A stretch of 44,568 nucleotides of DNA from Gordonia sihwensis NBRC 108236 (GCF_000333035.1 NZ_BANU01000040.1:1-44568), one strand, 5' to 3'. Shown: positions 22,592 to 31,050, counted from the stretch's first letter. Numbers and translations are program-made. Notes: generated by a model not told the origin, from the letters alone.

Positions 22592-23761
22592 ATGGACAAC
22601 ACCGCTTCGATCACCGCCGCCGACTTCGACACAATCGTCGTCGGCGGCGGAATCGCCGGCGTCTCGATCGCGTACGAACTGGCCGCCCACCGATCGGTCG
22701 CCCTCGTCGAACGTGAATCGACGCTGGCCTACCACACCACCGGCCGTTCGGCCGCGACCTTCCTGGAGAGCTACGGCAACGCCACCGTGCGTGCGCTCAC
22801 CCGGGCCAGCCGCGACTTCTTCGTCGCGCCGCCCGACATCGTCGACGGCCCGCTGGTGGCCGAACTGCCGTTGTTGATCGTCGCCGAGGAGACCGAGGTC
22901 GACGGACTTCGCGCCCTGTACGAGACGGTGAGTCCGCGCAGCCAGACCATCGAGCTGGTCGACGGGAACGCGGCGGAACAGCTGAATCCGATGCTCCGGT
23001 CGGGTTACACCGACCTCGCGATGGTCGACTACGGTTCGCTGGAACTCGACGTTCACGGCCTGCACCAGGGCTTTCTGCGCGGTCTCCGGCGCCGGGGCGG
23101 CACCGTGCTCAAGTCGGCGGGCATCGTCGAAGCCCGCCGCGAGCGGTCGTCCTGGGTGCTGCGCGATGCGGCCGGCGACGAACTGCGCGCCCGCACCGTG
23201 GTCAACGCGGCGGGGGCGTGGTGCGACGAAGTCGCGGGCATGTTCGGCGCCGCCCCGATCGGCATCGCTCCGCTCCGCCGGACCGCGTTCATGGTTCCCG
23301 ACCCGCGGGAGACCCCTGCCCGCTCCATCGCGGCGCGCCGCACCATGACGATGTCGGCGAGCGAGGACTTCTACTTCAAACCCGACGGCGCCGGCTTCTT
23401 GTGTTCGCCCGCGGAGGAGACACCGCAGCCGCCCTCGGACGCCAAACCGGACGATCTGGAGATCGCCCGCGCGATCGAACGGCTCAACGAGGCGACGCTG
23501 CTGGCCGTGCGCAGCGTCTCGACGTCGTGGGCCGGCCTCCGCAGCTTCACCGCCGACCGCACGCCGGTGGTCGGACCCGATCCCGCGGTCGACGGCCTCT
23601 TCTGGTTCGCAGGCCAGGGCGGCTACGGAATCCAGATGGCCCCGGCGCTCGCGCGCGCCGGAGCGTCGCTGGCACTCACCGACGATCTGCCCGCCGACCT
23701 CGCCGACTTCGGCATCACGGCGGCGTCCCTGGCGCCCGGCCGATCGGCCCTGGCCGCCTGA
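22592..23761 (+). CDS. FAD-dependent D-amino-acid/glycine oxidase-family oxidoreductase
   Basis: A protein of 389 residues of the DAO family. The FAD-binding Rossmann motif is VVGGGIAGVSIAYELA (residues 17-32), followed by VALVERE, TTGRSAATF, VNAAGAWCDEVAGM, and the C-terminal WAGLRSFTADRTPVVGPDP and FAGQGGYGIQMAPA. The reaction is probably oxidation of an amino or secondary-amine acid, with imine release. The substrate is not readable; dehydrogenases for D-amino acids, sarcosine or hydroxyproline all share these features. The ATG at 22592 with GAAGGGAAG as ribosome site is preferred over the open frame from 22532. It converges with the LuxR gene. Confidence 0.88.
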   Translation: MDNTASITAADFDTIVVGGGIAGVSIAYELAAHRSVALVERESTLAYHTTGRSAATFLESYGNATVRALTRASRDFFVAPPDIVDGPLVAELPLLIVAEETEVDGLRALYETVSPRSQTIELVDGNAAEQLNPMLRSGYTDLAMVDYGSLELDVHGLHQGFLRGLRRRGGTVLKSAGIVEARRERSSWVLRDAAGDELRARTVVNAAGAWCDEVAGMFGAAPIGIAPLRRTAFMVPDPRETPARSIAARRTMTMSASEDFYFKPDGAGFLCSPAEETPQPPSDAKPDDLEIARAIERLNEATLLAVRSVSTSWAGLRSFTADRTPVVGPDPAVDGLFWFAGQGGYGIQMAPALARAGASLALTDDLPADLADFGITAASLAPGRSALAA

Positions 23762-23774
23762 GGGTCAGGCGGCC
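23752..23774. terminator. Bidirectional terminator hairpin between oxidase and LuxR genes
   Basis: GGCCGCCTGA and TCAGGCGGCC form a perfect 10-bp stem around a GGG loop. The left arm includes the oxidase stop codon. Confidence 0.55.
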
Positions 23775-23787
23775 GGGCCCGGCGGCA

Positions 23788-24771
23788 TCAGTTCGCGAGC
23801 AGCCCTGCCCACACCAGCCCTTCCCGTTCAGCGAGCACCGCCGCCCGTGCCCGCGACGACGTGCCCGTTTTGGCCAGGATCGAACTGACGTGGGCGGCGA
23901 CGGTCCGTTCGCGAACGCCGGTGCGGATGGAGATCGAATAGTTCGACAGCCCCGCCCAGACGTACGAGAGCACCTCGGTCTCCCGATGCGTCAGTCCATA
24001 CGGGACAGGCGCGTCAAGCACCGTCACGGACGCACCGTCGGGAAAGTAGCGGACCTGGACCCGAAACGGACGACCGTCCGCCGCCGACCACAGACAGCGC
24101 ACATCACGTCGATCGCGAACGCGGCTCAGACTGGCCGCCAGAGCCCTCAGCCGACTCCCCTCGGGCCCACCCGGCGCGAGCAGCGTCTCCACGCAGCCGT
24201 CCGAGCAGACGATCAGCCGGGCCACGGTCTGCACGGAAGCATCGTCACCCGTCCCGTGGACCGGTTCGGTCCGCGGGAGTTCGCTGCGGCACAGACCGGC
24301 CAGGATGGGGCGGACCCGATGCAACGCCACCATCCCGGACTCGGTGGGCCGACTCCGGCAGGTCGTACTCAGGTGGAGGTCTCCGACGTAGCCGTCGGTC
24401 TCGTCGACGATTCTCATCGACACCCCGCCCCGGTATCCGGCAGGGATGAGAAGGTCGCGGGTCATGGCGCTGGACACGAACTCCTCACCCACGTCCCGCC
24501 AGCTGCGGAGGGGCCGGACGGGGTCGTCGGCCAGCGCCCGGTAACTGGGTCCGCGGGTGAAATCGCCGGTGATCGCCTCGACCAGCGGCGGCGAATACTC
24601 CTGAACCGCCAGAACCGGACCGGTCCGGACACCATCCGGTCCGGCGAGCAGACCAGCGACCGCGCCCGTCGCATTCATCAGCACTTGCAGAACGCTCCGG
24701 GCGCGGTCGACGGATTCGGCGACGCAGATCTCGGCCAGTTCGAACCCCAGCGACCCGATGCCATCGGCCAT
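23788..24771 (-). CDS. LuxR-family regulator with unassigned N-terminal sensor domain
   Basis: A protein of 327 residues. A LuxR/GerE helix-turn-helix is at about 265-320 (LTHRETEVLSYVWAGLSNYS, then VRERTVAAHVSSILAKTGTSSR). The N-terminal 250 residues have no receiver phosphorylation site or acyl-homoserine-lactone signature. They look like a GAF/PAS-like sensor (LDLARP-type motifs absent; VSMRIVDETDGYVGDLHLST is a possible beta-sheet core), with VRCLWSAADGRPFRVQVRYF close to the DNA-binding part. The gene follows the amidase gene by 64 bp on the same strand, and the two may be cotranscribed. Likely local control of amide or amine catabolism is inference. Confidence 0.82.
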   Translation of the reverse strand: MADGIGSLGFELAEICVAESVDRARSVLQVLMNATGAVAGLLAGPDGVRTGPVLAVQEYSPPLVEAITGDFTRGPSYRALADDPVRPLRSWRDVGEEFVSSAMTRDLLIPAGYRGGVSMRIVDETDGYVGDLHLSTTCRSRPTESGMVALHRVRPILAGLCRSELPRTEPVHGTGDDASVQTVARLIVCSDGCVETLLAPGGPEGSRLRALAASLSRVRDRRDVRCLWSAADGRPFRVQVRYFPDGASVTVLDAPVPYGLTHRETEVLSYVWAGLSNYSISIRTGVRERTVAAHVSSILAKTGTSSRARAAVLAEREGLVWAGLLAN

Positions 24772-24835
24772 GCACCACTCCGTCCGTCGACCTCAGACCA
24801 GGATCTCCGCAGCCCGAGCTCCTGACAAGTCCCCG

Positions 24836-26278
24836 TCAGCTGATCGCCGAGGCGTGAACGCGCGGACGACGGTCCGACCATCCGGCGGCCCGCTCGTACT
24901 CGCCGGCCAACTGCATCAGCAGCCCGTCCTCGTTGATGCGCCCGGCGAACTGCACACCGATCGGCAGACCGGTGGAACTCGGCCGTGCCGGAACGCTCAC
25001 CGCCGGGGTGCCGGTGAGATTCTGCAACGGCGTGAAGCTGACGGTGTCGAAGATCCTCCGAGTCCACTCCTCGTGGCTCAACGAGGAGTCGTCGGAGTCG
25101 AGATGACCGAGAACAGGCGCGACCGTGTTGGTGGTCGGGGTCAGCAGCACATCGTAGTCCCGATAGAACGCGGCGACCGACCGGGTGATCGTGTTCACCA
25201 CGGCCGACGCTTCCGCCATGTCGAGCACGGTCAGCGACCTGCCGTACTCCCAGCCCTTCAGGATCGCGGCTTCAAGGGTCTCCGGCCCGGGTTCCAGGCC
25301 GGACATCGCGCTGATCCCCGCGATCGACTCGGCGACGAACCCGCCCCAGTAGCGGTAGTGCGCCTCCATGAACTGGTCCCAGTCGAAGGACGGCGTCGCG
25401 ACCTCCACACGATGGCCGAGATCCTGCAGCGTCTGCACTGCGGCCTCCACCGAGGCCACGACCTCCGGATCGACGTACGTGCCAGCCCACGACTCGGTGT
25501 GGACGGCGATACGCAATCGCCTCGGGTCCTGCCGAGCGAGCCCGGCGAAGCCGTAGTCCTCGCCGGACCAGGCGTACTTGTCACCCGGTGCGGCTCCGCA
25601 GATCGTGTCGAACACGGTCGCGGTGTCGCGCACCGACCTGGTCACCACCGACTCCGCCGCGCACCCGTACAAGGCCTCCTGCATGTCCGGCGCCAGGCTG
25701 ACCCGCCCACGACTCGGTTTGAATCCGACCAGACCGTTGTACGCCGCCGGGATCCTCGTCGAACCGCCGCCGTCGTTCGCATGCGCGACGGGCACCGCAC
25801 CGGCCGCCACCAACGCAGCCGAGCCGCCGCTGGATCCGCCCGCCGACCGGGAGGTGTCCCACGGGTTGCGGGTGGATCCCGACGTCACCGGCTCGGTGTT
25901 CGCGTTGTAGCCCAGCTCCGGGGTCGTGGACGTGGCCAGCGTCGCCAGACCGCTCGCGCGGAACCGCGACATCAGTTCGGTGTCGTGATCGAACACGACA
26001 CCGTCGGGGCCCGTCAGCCGGGTGCCCATCCACGTCCGGACTCCGGCCGCGTGGCAGATGAGGTCTTTGATGACGAACGGGACGCCACCCAGCGGACCGT
26101 CGGACGAGTACTCGAGCGGTTCCTCGAACGGTCCGGCGACGACCGCGTTGAGATCGTCGTTGACTGTGGCGAGTGCTTCGCGCGCGGCGGCGTGGACTTC
26201 GTCGGCACCGACCTGACCGGTCGAGATCAGCTCGGCCAGACCGGTGGCGTCGTGGGTGGTGTACTCGTCGAGGTGCAT
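24836..26278 (-). CDS. Amidase-signature family hydrolase
   Basis: A protein of 480 residues of the amidase-signature family. The catalytic triad is visible: K71 (GVPFVIKDL), cis-serine S150 in GGSSGGSAAL, and nucleophile S173 in NDGGGSTRIPA. The C-terminal end has GLPIGVQFAGRINEDGLLMQLA, typical of family amidases acting on aliphatic or aromatic amides. It is not GatA, because no gatB or gatC gene is nearby and the substrate region differs. The ATG at 26278 has AGGAGT upstream in the antisense view (AAGGAGTCCCTG). The upstream 131 bp contain a 14-bp palindrome. It releases ammonia and an acid. Confidence 0.9.
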   Translation of the reverse strand: MHLDEYTTHDATGLAELISTGQVGADEVHAAAREALATVNDDLNAVVAGPFEEPLEYSSDGPLGGVPFVIKDLICHAAGVRTWMGTRLTGPDGVVFDHDTELMSRFRASGLATLATSTTPELGYNANTEPVTSGSTRNPWDTSRSAGGSSGGSAALVAAGAVPVAHANDGGGSTRIPAAYNGLVGFKPSRGRVSLAPDMQEALYGCAAESVVTRSVRDTATVFDTICGAAPGDKYAWSGEDYGFAGLARQDPRRLRIAVHTESWAGTYVDPEVVASVEAAVQTLQDLGHRVEVATPSFDWDQFMEAHYRYWGGFVAESIAGISAMSGLEPGPETLEAAILKGWEYGRSLTVLDMAEASAVVNTITRSVAAFYRDYDVLLTPTTNTVAPVLGHLDSDDSSLSHEEWTRRIFDTVSFTPLQNLTGTPAVSVPARPSSTGLPIGVQFAGRINEDGLLMQLAGEYERAAGWSDRRPRVHASAIS

Positions 26279-26343
26279 CAGGGACTCCTTGTCGAAACTA
26301 TGAGGTGTCCCACAGTTCACTCGGAGCCGTCGACAGGAGCCAT

Positions 26344-26357
26344 TGGCAGATCTGCCA
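26344..26357. promoter_or_regulatory. Perfect palindrome TGGCAGATCTGCCA upstream of the amidase gene
   Basis: A 14-bp perfect dyad, about 66 bp before the amidase start. The size suits a homodimeric regulator; the LuxR-type product encoded downstream is a candidate. Binding is inference. Confidence 0.42.
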
Positions 26358-26367
26358 CCTTGACGAT

Positions 26368-26398
26368 AGGCCCGGCCGCGGGTAACGCGACCGGGCCT
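26368..26398 (-). terminator. Terminator hairpin after gabD2
   Basis: AGGCCCGG (26368-26375) pairs with CCGGGCCT (26391-26398), with an inner CGCG/CGCG extension, 12 bp past the gabD2 stop on the minus strand. Confidence 0.55.
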
Positions 26399-26409
26399 CG
26401 AACCCACGC

Positions 26410-27963
26410 TTACCGGCCGGGCAGGTACTTGAGCGACTTGATGATCTGCGGGGTCAGCTTCAAGTACAGGCTCTGCGGGATCCCGCGGATGCCGTCGAGA
26501 CCGATGAACCGCTGGGTGGCGATGGTCTGCGGCTCGGTGTACTTGAGCAGCCCCTCCTCACCGTGTCGGCGTCCCATGCCCGAGATGCCCATGCCGCCCA
26601 TCGGAGCTGCCGTGGAACCCCATGCGGCGGCGTAGCCCTCGTTGATGTTGACCGTGCCCGCGTGGATCTGCTCGGCGATCTTCTGCGCTTCGTCGTTGCT
26701 GCCCGCGAAGACGCTGGCGTTGAGACCGTACTCGGTGTCGTTGGCGCGCTTGATCGCCTCGTCGGTGGAGTCGACCGGGTAGATCGACACCAGCGGGCCG
26801 AAGGTCTCGTCCGCGTAGCAGGTCATCTGTTCTGTGACGCCGGCGAGCACGGTCGGCTCGTAGAAGAACGGGCCCAGGTCGGCGCGCTTGCGTCCGCCGG
26901 CGAGCACCTTGGCGCCCTTGGCGACGGCGTCGGTGACGTGCGCGTCGACGGTGTCGACCTGCTGTGCCGAGGCGAGCGAGCCCATGTCGGCGCTGAAGTC
27001 ATAGGTGCCCGCCAGGTTCATGCCCTTGACGTGCTCGGCGAACTTCTCCGAGAACTCGTCGGCGATGGCCCGATCGACGTAGATCCGCTCGATCGAGATG
27101 CACAGCTGCCCGGAGTTCGAGTAGCACGCGCGGGCGGCACCGGCGACGGCCCGGTCGACATCGGCGTTGCGGGTGATGATCAGCGGATTCTTTCCACCGA
27201 GCTCGGCCGAGAAACCGATCAGCCGCTTGCCCGCCTGAGCCGCGAGAGTCGACCCGGTGGCCGATGATCCGGTGAACATGACGTAGTCGGTCTGCGCGAC
27301 GATCGCCTGCCCGACCACCGAGCCCGGACCGGGCACCACGGCGTACAGCTCGCGCGGGAGTCCCGCCTGGTACAGGAGTTCAGCCAGCGCGAGGCAGCAG
27401 TACGGGGTGTTGCTGTCGGGCTTGATGACGACGGCGTTGCCCGCGATGAGCGCGGCCACCGCGTCGGAGACCGCCAGCGTCAGCGGGTAGTTCCACGGGC
27501 TGATGACGCCGACGACGCCCTTGGGCTGGTAGCGGACCCGAGTGTCGGTCGCGCCCGGAAGCATGCCCTGCACCTTGCGATCGGCAAGCATCTTCGGACC
27601 GTGCTGCGCGTAGAAGCGGGCGGTAAGCGCGACGTCGATGACCTCTTCCTGCGCATAGATCCGCGCCTTGCCGGTCTCGGCCTGCGCGATGTCCATGAGC
27701 TCCTCGGCGTGGTCGTTGACCAGCTCGGAGAAGCGGTTGATCACCTTGGCTCGGTCGGCGGCCGAACGATCGCCCCATGCGCTCTGAGCTGCGCGGGCGC
27801 GGGCCACGGCCAACTCGAGATCCTCGGCGGTGCCCACTGGCACGGTCGCCATCTCGACGCCGCTGTAGGCCTCGAGAACCGGTCGGGTCGGGCGGTCGGC
27901 CGGGTTGTCGATCGCGGCCAGCGCCGCCAGACGCTGGAAGTATGCGGGTGCGGGCTTCGGCAT
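26410..27963 (-). CDS. gabD2: Succinate-semialdehyde-type aldehyde dehydrogenase (GabD2-like)
   Basis: A protein of 517 residues of the aldehyde dehydrogenase superfamily. Active-site residues are N158 (SPWNYPL), E254 (SAELGGKNP) and C288 (SNSGQLCIS). The cofactor loop is FTGSSATGSTLAAQ. Length and the C-terminal tail ending LPGR resemble M. tuberculosis GabD2 (Rv1731), an NADP-dependent succinate-semialdehyde dehydrogenase. It oxidises a semialdehyde to the acid, feeding the TCA cycle. It follows the RraA-like gene by 30 bp. The ATG start begins MPKPAPAYFQRL, in line with relatives. A close relative with a different aldehyde cannot be excluded. Confidence 0.9.
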   Translation of the reverse strand: MPKPAPAYFQRLAALAAIDNPADRPTRPVLEAYSGVEMATVPVGTAEDLELAVARARAAQSAWGDRSAADRAKVINRFSELVNDHAEELMDIAQAETGKARIYAQEEVIDVALTARFYAQHGPKMLADRKVQGMLPGATDTRVRYQPKGVVGVISPWNYPLTLAVSDAVAALIAGNAVVIKPDSNTPYCCLALAELLYQAGLPRELYAVVPGPGSVVGQAIVAQTDYVMFTGSSATGSTLAAQAGKRLIGFSAELGGKNPLIITRNADVDRAVAGAARACYSNSGQLCISIERIYVDRAIADEFSEKFAEHVKGMNLAGTYDFSADMGSLASAQQVDTVDAHVTDAVAKGAKVLAGGRKRADLGPFFYEPTVLAGVTEQMTCYADETFGPLVSIYPVDSTDEAIKRANDTEYGLNASVFAGSNDEAQKIAEQIHAGTVNINEGYAAAWGSTAAPMGGMGISGMGRRHGEEGLLKYTEPQTIATQRFIGLDGIRGIPQSLYLKLTPQIIKSLKYLPGR

Positions 27964-27993
27964 GATGTGCTCCTAGAGTTCTGTGGCCTGCGG

Positions 27994-28482
27994 TCAGGCT
28001 TGGGGCGCGACGAGGACGATGCCGTCGTCGTCGGAGTAGACGATGTCGCCCGGATTGAAGGTGACGCCGCCGAGCTCCACCGGCACGTCCCGTTCGCCCG
28101 CACCGGTCTTCGTCGACTTGCGCGGGTTGGTCCCGAGCGCCTTGACGCCGATGGCCATGCCGCCGATGGTCTTCGCGTCGCGGATCGCGCCGTTGGCGAT
28201 GATTCCCACCCAGCCGTTGGACCGACCGAGTTCGGCGATGATGTCGCCGACGAGCGCGGTGTGCACCGACGCGTCGCCGTCGATCACGAGCACGCCGCCC
28301 GGGTTGGGCTCCGACAGGATCGACTTGAGCAGCGCGTTGTCCTGGAAGCACCGGACCGTGGTCACGGTACCGACGAACTCACGGTTCCCGCCGTACTGGG
28401 TGAACTGGGTGTCGCAGCTCCGGACATCGGCGCCGATCTCGTCGACGAGGTCGGCGGTCGGGGTGAAGTTCAACGTGCTCAT
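27994..28482 (-). CDS. rraA: RraA-family protein (RNase E regulator-like / 4-hydroxy-4-methyl-2-oxoglutarate aldolase-like)
   Basis: A protein of 162 residues of the RraA fold: [17 protein letters not shown] at the N-terminus, [23 protein letters not shown], the metal/substrate-contacting GAIRDAKTI, and [17 protein letters not shown]. Family members include RNase E inhibitors and class II aldolases or oxaloacetate decarboxylases. The residue pattern D...R-D supports an aldolase/decarboxylase activity, but this is not decided. Annotations as MenG have been shown to be wrong for the family. The ATG at 28482 is chosen because a TAGAAT -10 ends 8 nt before it; the ATG at 28488 would lie upstream of the predicted transcript start. 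It heads the pair with gabD2. Confidence 0.85.
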   Translation of the reverse strand: MSTLNFTPTADLVDEIGADVRSCDTQFTQYGGNREFVGTVTTVRCFQDNALLKSILSEPNPGGVLVIDGDASVHTALVGDIIAELGRSNGWVGIIANGAIRDAKTIGGMAIGVKALGTNPRKSTKTGAGERDVPVELGGVTFNPGDIVYSDDDGIVLVAPQA

Positions 28483-28490
28483 GGCCATCG

Positions 28491-28530
28491 ATTCTAGGCG
28501 GGCGGACTCTTATCTGTAACGCCCGGTTAC
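28491..28530 (-). promoter_or_regulatory. rraA promoter region: TAGAAT -10 and GTAAC/GTTAC palindrome
   Basis: On the minus strand TAGAAT (28491-28496) is a good -10. A palindrome GTAAC-N5-GTTAC (28516-28530) covers where a -35 would be expected, which suits a repressor or activator site. No regulator is assigned. Confidence 0.38.
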
Positions 28531-28553
28531 GTCACAGCTGCCGCAGCCGGTGA

Positions 28554-28579
28554 GCACCGGCTTCGGGCACCGGCTTCGG
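28554..28579. repeat. Tandem duplication of 13 bp (GCACCGGCTTCGG)
   Basis: Two exact adjacent copies, 28554-28566 and 28567-28579, lie in the region before the TetR gene. They adjoin a CCGGTG-AG-CACCGG palindrome (28547-28560). Confidence 0.65.
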
Positions 28580-28654
28580 CGGCCCGCGCGGCGGCGGTAG
28601 CGTGTTCTATCCGTACGACCCGAGTCTCCACTTCCGGAAAGGCGGCCGACCGAC

Positions 28655-29227
28655 GTGCCGAAGATCAGTGCCGACTCGCTCGCCGAGCACCGCGAGGCAG
28701 TGCTGTCGGCGTTGATCGACGGAACCGAGCGGATTCTGCTGAGCCGGGAACGGCTCACCGCGGCCTCGGTCGCCGCCGAGGCGGGCATCGCCCGGAACAG
28801 CATCTACCGCTACGTCTCCTCGATCGACGATCTGGTGGACATGGTGGTCGCGCGAGGCTTCGAGGAGTGGGCGTCGCAGGTCCGCGCGGACGTCGCCGCC
28901 GCTGCCGACCCGCGCGCCGCCGTGGTCGCCTACGTGCGCAGCAACCTCACACTCGCGGCCGGCGGCGAGCACGCTCTGCAGCGGTCACTCGCCCACGCCG
29001 GTCTGTCGGAGTCCGCCCGTGAGCGGATCTCCGACCTGCACGGACAGATCGCAGCCGTGCTGCACGAGGCGGTCGCGCGTTCCGGCGCCGCGCACCCCGA
29101 CCTGGTCATCGCCGCGGTCGGGGCGCTCGTGGACTCCTCACTCGCCCTGGTCGGTCCGGAACAGGACTCGGAGTCGGTCATCGACTTCATGTGCGGCGCC
29201 GCGGAGGCGATCGTCGACTCCGACTGA
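28655..29227 (+). CDS. TetR-family transcriptional regulator
   Basis: A protein of 190 residues. The N-terminal helix-turn-helix reads LTAASVAAEAGIARNSIYRYVSSIDDLVDMVV (residues about 34-65), the standard TetR DNA-binding unit. The C-terminal half is the helical ligand pocket and dimer interface (LHGQIAAVLHEAVARSGAAH). The GTG at 28655 is used. It is immediately followed by an ABC exporter operon and a double inverted operator in the 61-bp gap, so it most likely represses that exporter and is inactivated by the exported compound. That is inference from position and motif. It is divergent to rraA. Confidence 0.88.
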   Translation: MPKISADSLAEHREAVLSALIDGTERILLSRERLTAASVAAEAGIARNSIYRYVSSIDDLVDMVVARGFEEWASQVRADVAAAADPRAAVVAYVRSNLTLAAGGEHALQRSLAHAGLSESARERISDLHGQIAAVLHEAVARSGAAHPDLVIAAVGALVDSSLALVGPEQDSESVIDFMCGAAEAIVDSD

Positions 29228-29233
29228 GCCCAG

Positions 29234-29287
29234 TTAGGGACACCCTGTCGCGATCATGTACCGTCCTTCGCGACATAGTGTCTCTAA
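29234..29287. promoter_or_regulatory. Double inverted 20-bp operator at the exporter promoter
   Basis: Copy 1 is TTAGGGACACCCTGTCGCGA (29234-29253). Copy 2, read on the other strand at 29268-29287, is TTAGAGACACTATGTCGCGA. They match at 17 of 18 positions outside the 2-bp spacer and face each other across 14 bp. Each copy has its own dyad, GACA-N3-TGTC. A -10 (TAGTGT, 29276-29281) lies within copy 2, so binding would block transcription. The adjacent TetR protein is the likely ligand-sensing binder. Confidence 0.65.
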
Positions 29288-29288
29288 G

Positions 29289-30386
29289 ATGGGAGCGATG
29301 GTGTTCATCGCATTGCGTGAACTGCGAGCGGCCTGGGGCCGCTTCGCGATGATCGGCCTGGTGGTCGCGCTGGTCGCGGCCCTGGTCGGAATGGTGTCGG
29401 GCTTCACGATCGGCCTGGGCAACGACACGGTGTCGGCGCTGCGTGCGCTCAACGCCCAGTCCGTGGCCTTCGCCGACGGAACCTCCGACTTCAACCGGAG
29501 CGTGATCTCGGCGAAAGACGTGGACGCCTGGCGATTCCAGTCCGGCGTCGAGGCGGCGCCGATGGGCGTCACCATGTCGCACGGCGAGACGCAGAAGGGC
29601 ACGATGGTCGACCTCGCGGTCTTCGGCGTCGATCCGGACGGTCCGCTGGCTCCGGACACCGAGAGCGGTGATCGACTGACGCCGGCACCCGGCGAAGTGG
29701 TCGTCTCCGAGAAGCTGCACGACGACGGCGTCGGCATCGGCGACGTGCTCGCGATCGACAACAGCGACGTCCGACTGCGGGTGGTCGGTATCTCCGAGGC
29801 CCGCTCGTACGGCCACGTCCCCGCCGCGTACACCTCGCTCGACACCTGGCGGACCATCCGGTACGGCACCACCGGTCTGGGCCCGCGCCAGCAGGGAACC
29901 GCCGCCGCCGTGGTCATCGTCGGCGGGACACCGCCCGATACGCTCGGCGGCACCACCACGCAGAGCGAGGGCGTCCTGCTCGCCGCGGCTCCCGGCTACT
30001 CCGGCGAGCGGCTCACCATGAACTCGATCCTCGCCTTCCTCTACGTGATCGCTCCGCTGATCGTCGCCGCGTTCTTCGCCGTCTGGGTGCTGCAGCGTCA
30101 GGGCGTGTACGCGTTGCAGCGGGCGCTCGGCGTGTCTCGCTGGTCGCTGATCGGTTCCGCACTCGCCCAGGCCGCGGTGGTCGTCGCGCTCTCCACCATC
30201 ATCGGCTCGGCGGTCGCGTATCTGCTCGGCCTGTTGCTCGGCGACGCCGTTCCCTTCGACCTCTCGTTCTCGTCCCTGGCGACGACCACGCTGGCGGTGA
30301 TCGCGGCATCGCTCGTCGGCTCCGCCGTCACCCTCCGCTGGGTGGTCTCTGCCGATCCCCTGACCATGCTGGGAGCATCCCGATGA
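29289..30386 (+). CDS. ABC transporter permease, FtsX/MacB-like
   Basis: A protein of 365 residues: an N-terminal helix (FAMIGLVVALVAALVGMVSG), a large extracytoplasmic domain (residues about 40-245), and three C-terminal helices (ILAFLYVIAPLIVAAFFAVW, then two more). This is the MacB/FtsX-type permease topology used in exporters and lipoprotein or peptide efflux. The start at 29289 (MGAMVFIAL) lies 7 nt after the -10 TAGTGT, implying a leaderless transcript; an alternative ATG is at 29298. The stop overlaps the start of the ATPase gene (ATGA). The exported substrate is unknown. Confidence 0.85.
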   Translation: MGAMVFIALRELRAAWGRFAMIGLVVALVAALVGMVSGFTIGLGNDTVSALRALNAQSVAFADGTSDFNRSVISAKDVDAWRFQSGVEAAPMGVTMSHGETQKGTMVDLAVFGVDPDGPLAPDTESGDRLTPAPGEVVVSEKLHDDGVGIGDVLAIDNSDVRLRVVGISEARSYGHVPAAYTSLDTWRTIRYGTTGLGPRQQGTAAAVVIVGGTPPDTLGGTTTQSEGVLLAAAPGYSGERLTMNSILAFLYVIAPLIVAAFFAVWVLQRQGVYALQRALGVSRWSLIGSALAQAAVVVALSTIIGSAVAYLLGLLLGDAVPFDLSFSSLATTTLAVIAASLVGSAVTLRWVVSADPLTMLGASR

Positions 30387-31039
30387 GCCTCGACCTCCGC
30401 GACGTCCGCGTCGAATACCACTCGGGTGAGGAGCGTCTCACCGTCCTCGACGGATTCGACGCGACCTTCCGAGCCGGTGAGGCCACGGCCATCGTCGGCC
30501 CGTCGGGCTCGGGCAAGTCCACCCTTCTCGGTGTGTGCGGCATCCTGCGACAGCCCGACAGCGGGAGCGTCACCCTCGACGACACCGAGGTCACGGGCCT
30601 GTCGGTCCGCGCCCGCGACCGGATGCGGCGCACCCGGGTGGGCTACGTGTTCCAGTCCGGCAACCTGTTTCCCGGACTCACCGTTCTCGACCAGGTGCTG
30701 GCCCAGGCCGTCATCTCCGGACGCCGACCGTCGCAGGCCCGCGACCGCGCCCTGCACCTGCTCGATGAAGTGGGGCTGGCCGGACACGAGAAGCAGCGGC
30801 CCGATGAACTCTCCGGCGGCCAGCGCCAGCGAGTCGCGATCGCACGCGCCCTGGTCCACGAGCCACGACTGCTGCTGATCGACGAGCCGACGGCTGCGGT
30901 GGACCGCAGCCAGGCCGGCCGCATCACCGCCCTGATCAAGCAGGTGACCGCCGAGTCCGGCTGCATCACGGTCATCGCGACCCACGACCCCGAGGTGATG
31001 GCCGCGGCAGACAGCACGCTGTCGCTCGCCGCGGTCTGA
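30383..31039 (+). CDS. ABC transporter ATP-binding protein (MacB/LolD-like)
   Basis: A protein of 218 residues with a full ABC set: Walker A GPSGSGKST, Q-loop FQSGNLFPGLTV, signature LSGGQRQR, Walker B LLLIDEP, and a terminal switch histidine in IATHD. It powers the preceding permease; ATGA overlap implies coupled translation. It is the last gene of the TetR-regulated operon, followed by a terminator. Confidence 0.94.
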   Translation: MSLDLRDVRVEYHSGEERLTVLDGFDATFRAGEATAIVGPSGSGKSTLLGVCGILRQPDSGSVTLDDTEVTGLSVRARDRMRRTRVGYVFQSGNLFPGLTVLDQVLAQAVISGRRPSQARDRALHLLDEVGLAGHEKQRPDELSGGQRQRVAIARALVHEPRLLLIDEPTAAVDRSQAGRITALIKQVTAESGCITVIATHDPEVMAAADSTLSLAAV

Positions 31040-31050
31040 CCGCACGCGCT

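Noticed and set aside
27966..28500. Naming the RraA-like gene menG (demethylmenaquinone methyltransferase)
   Set aside because: The protein has no methyltransferase motif. The menG name for this family is an old mis-annotation.
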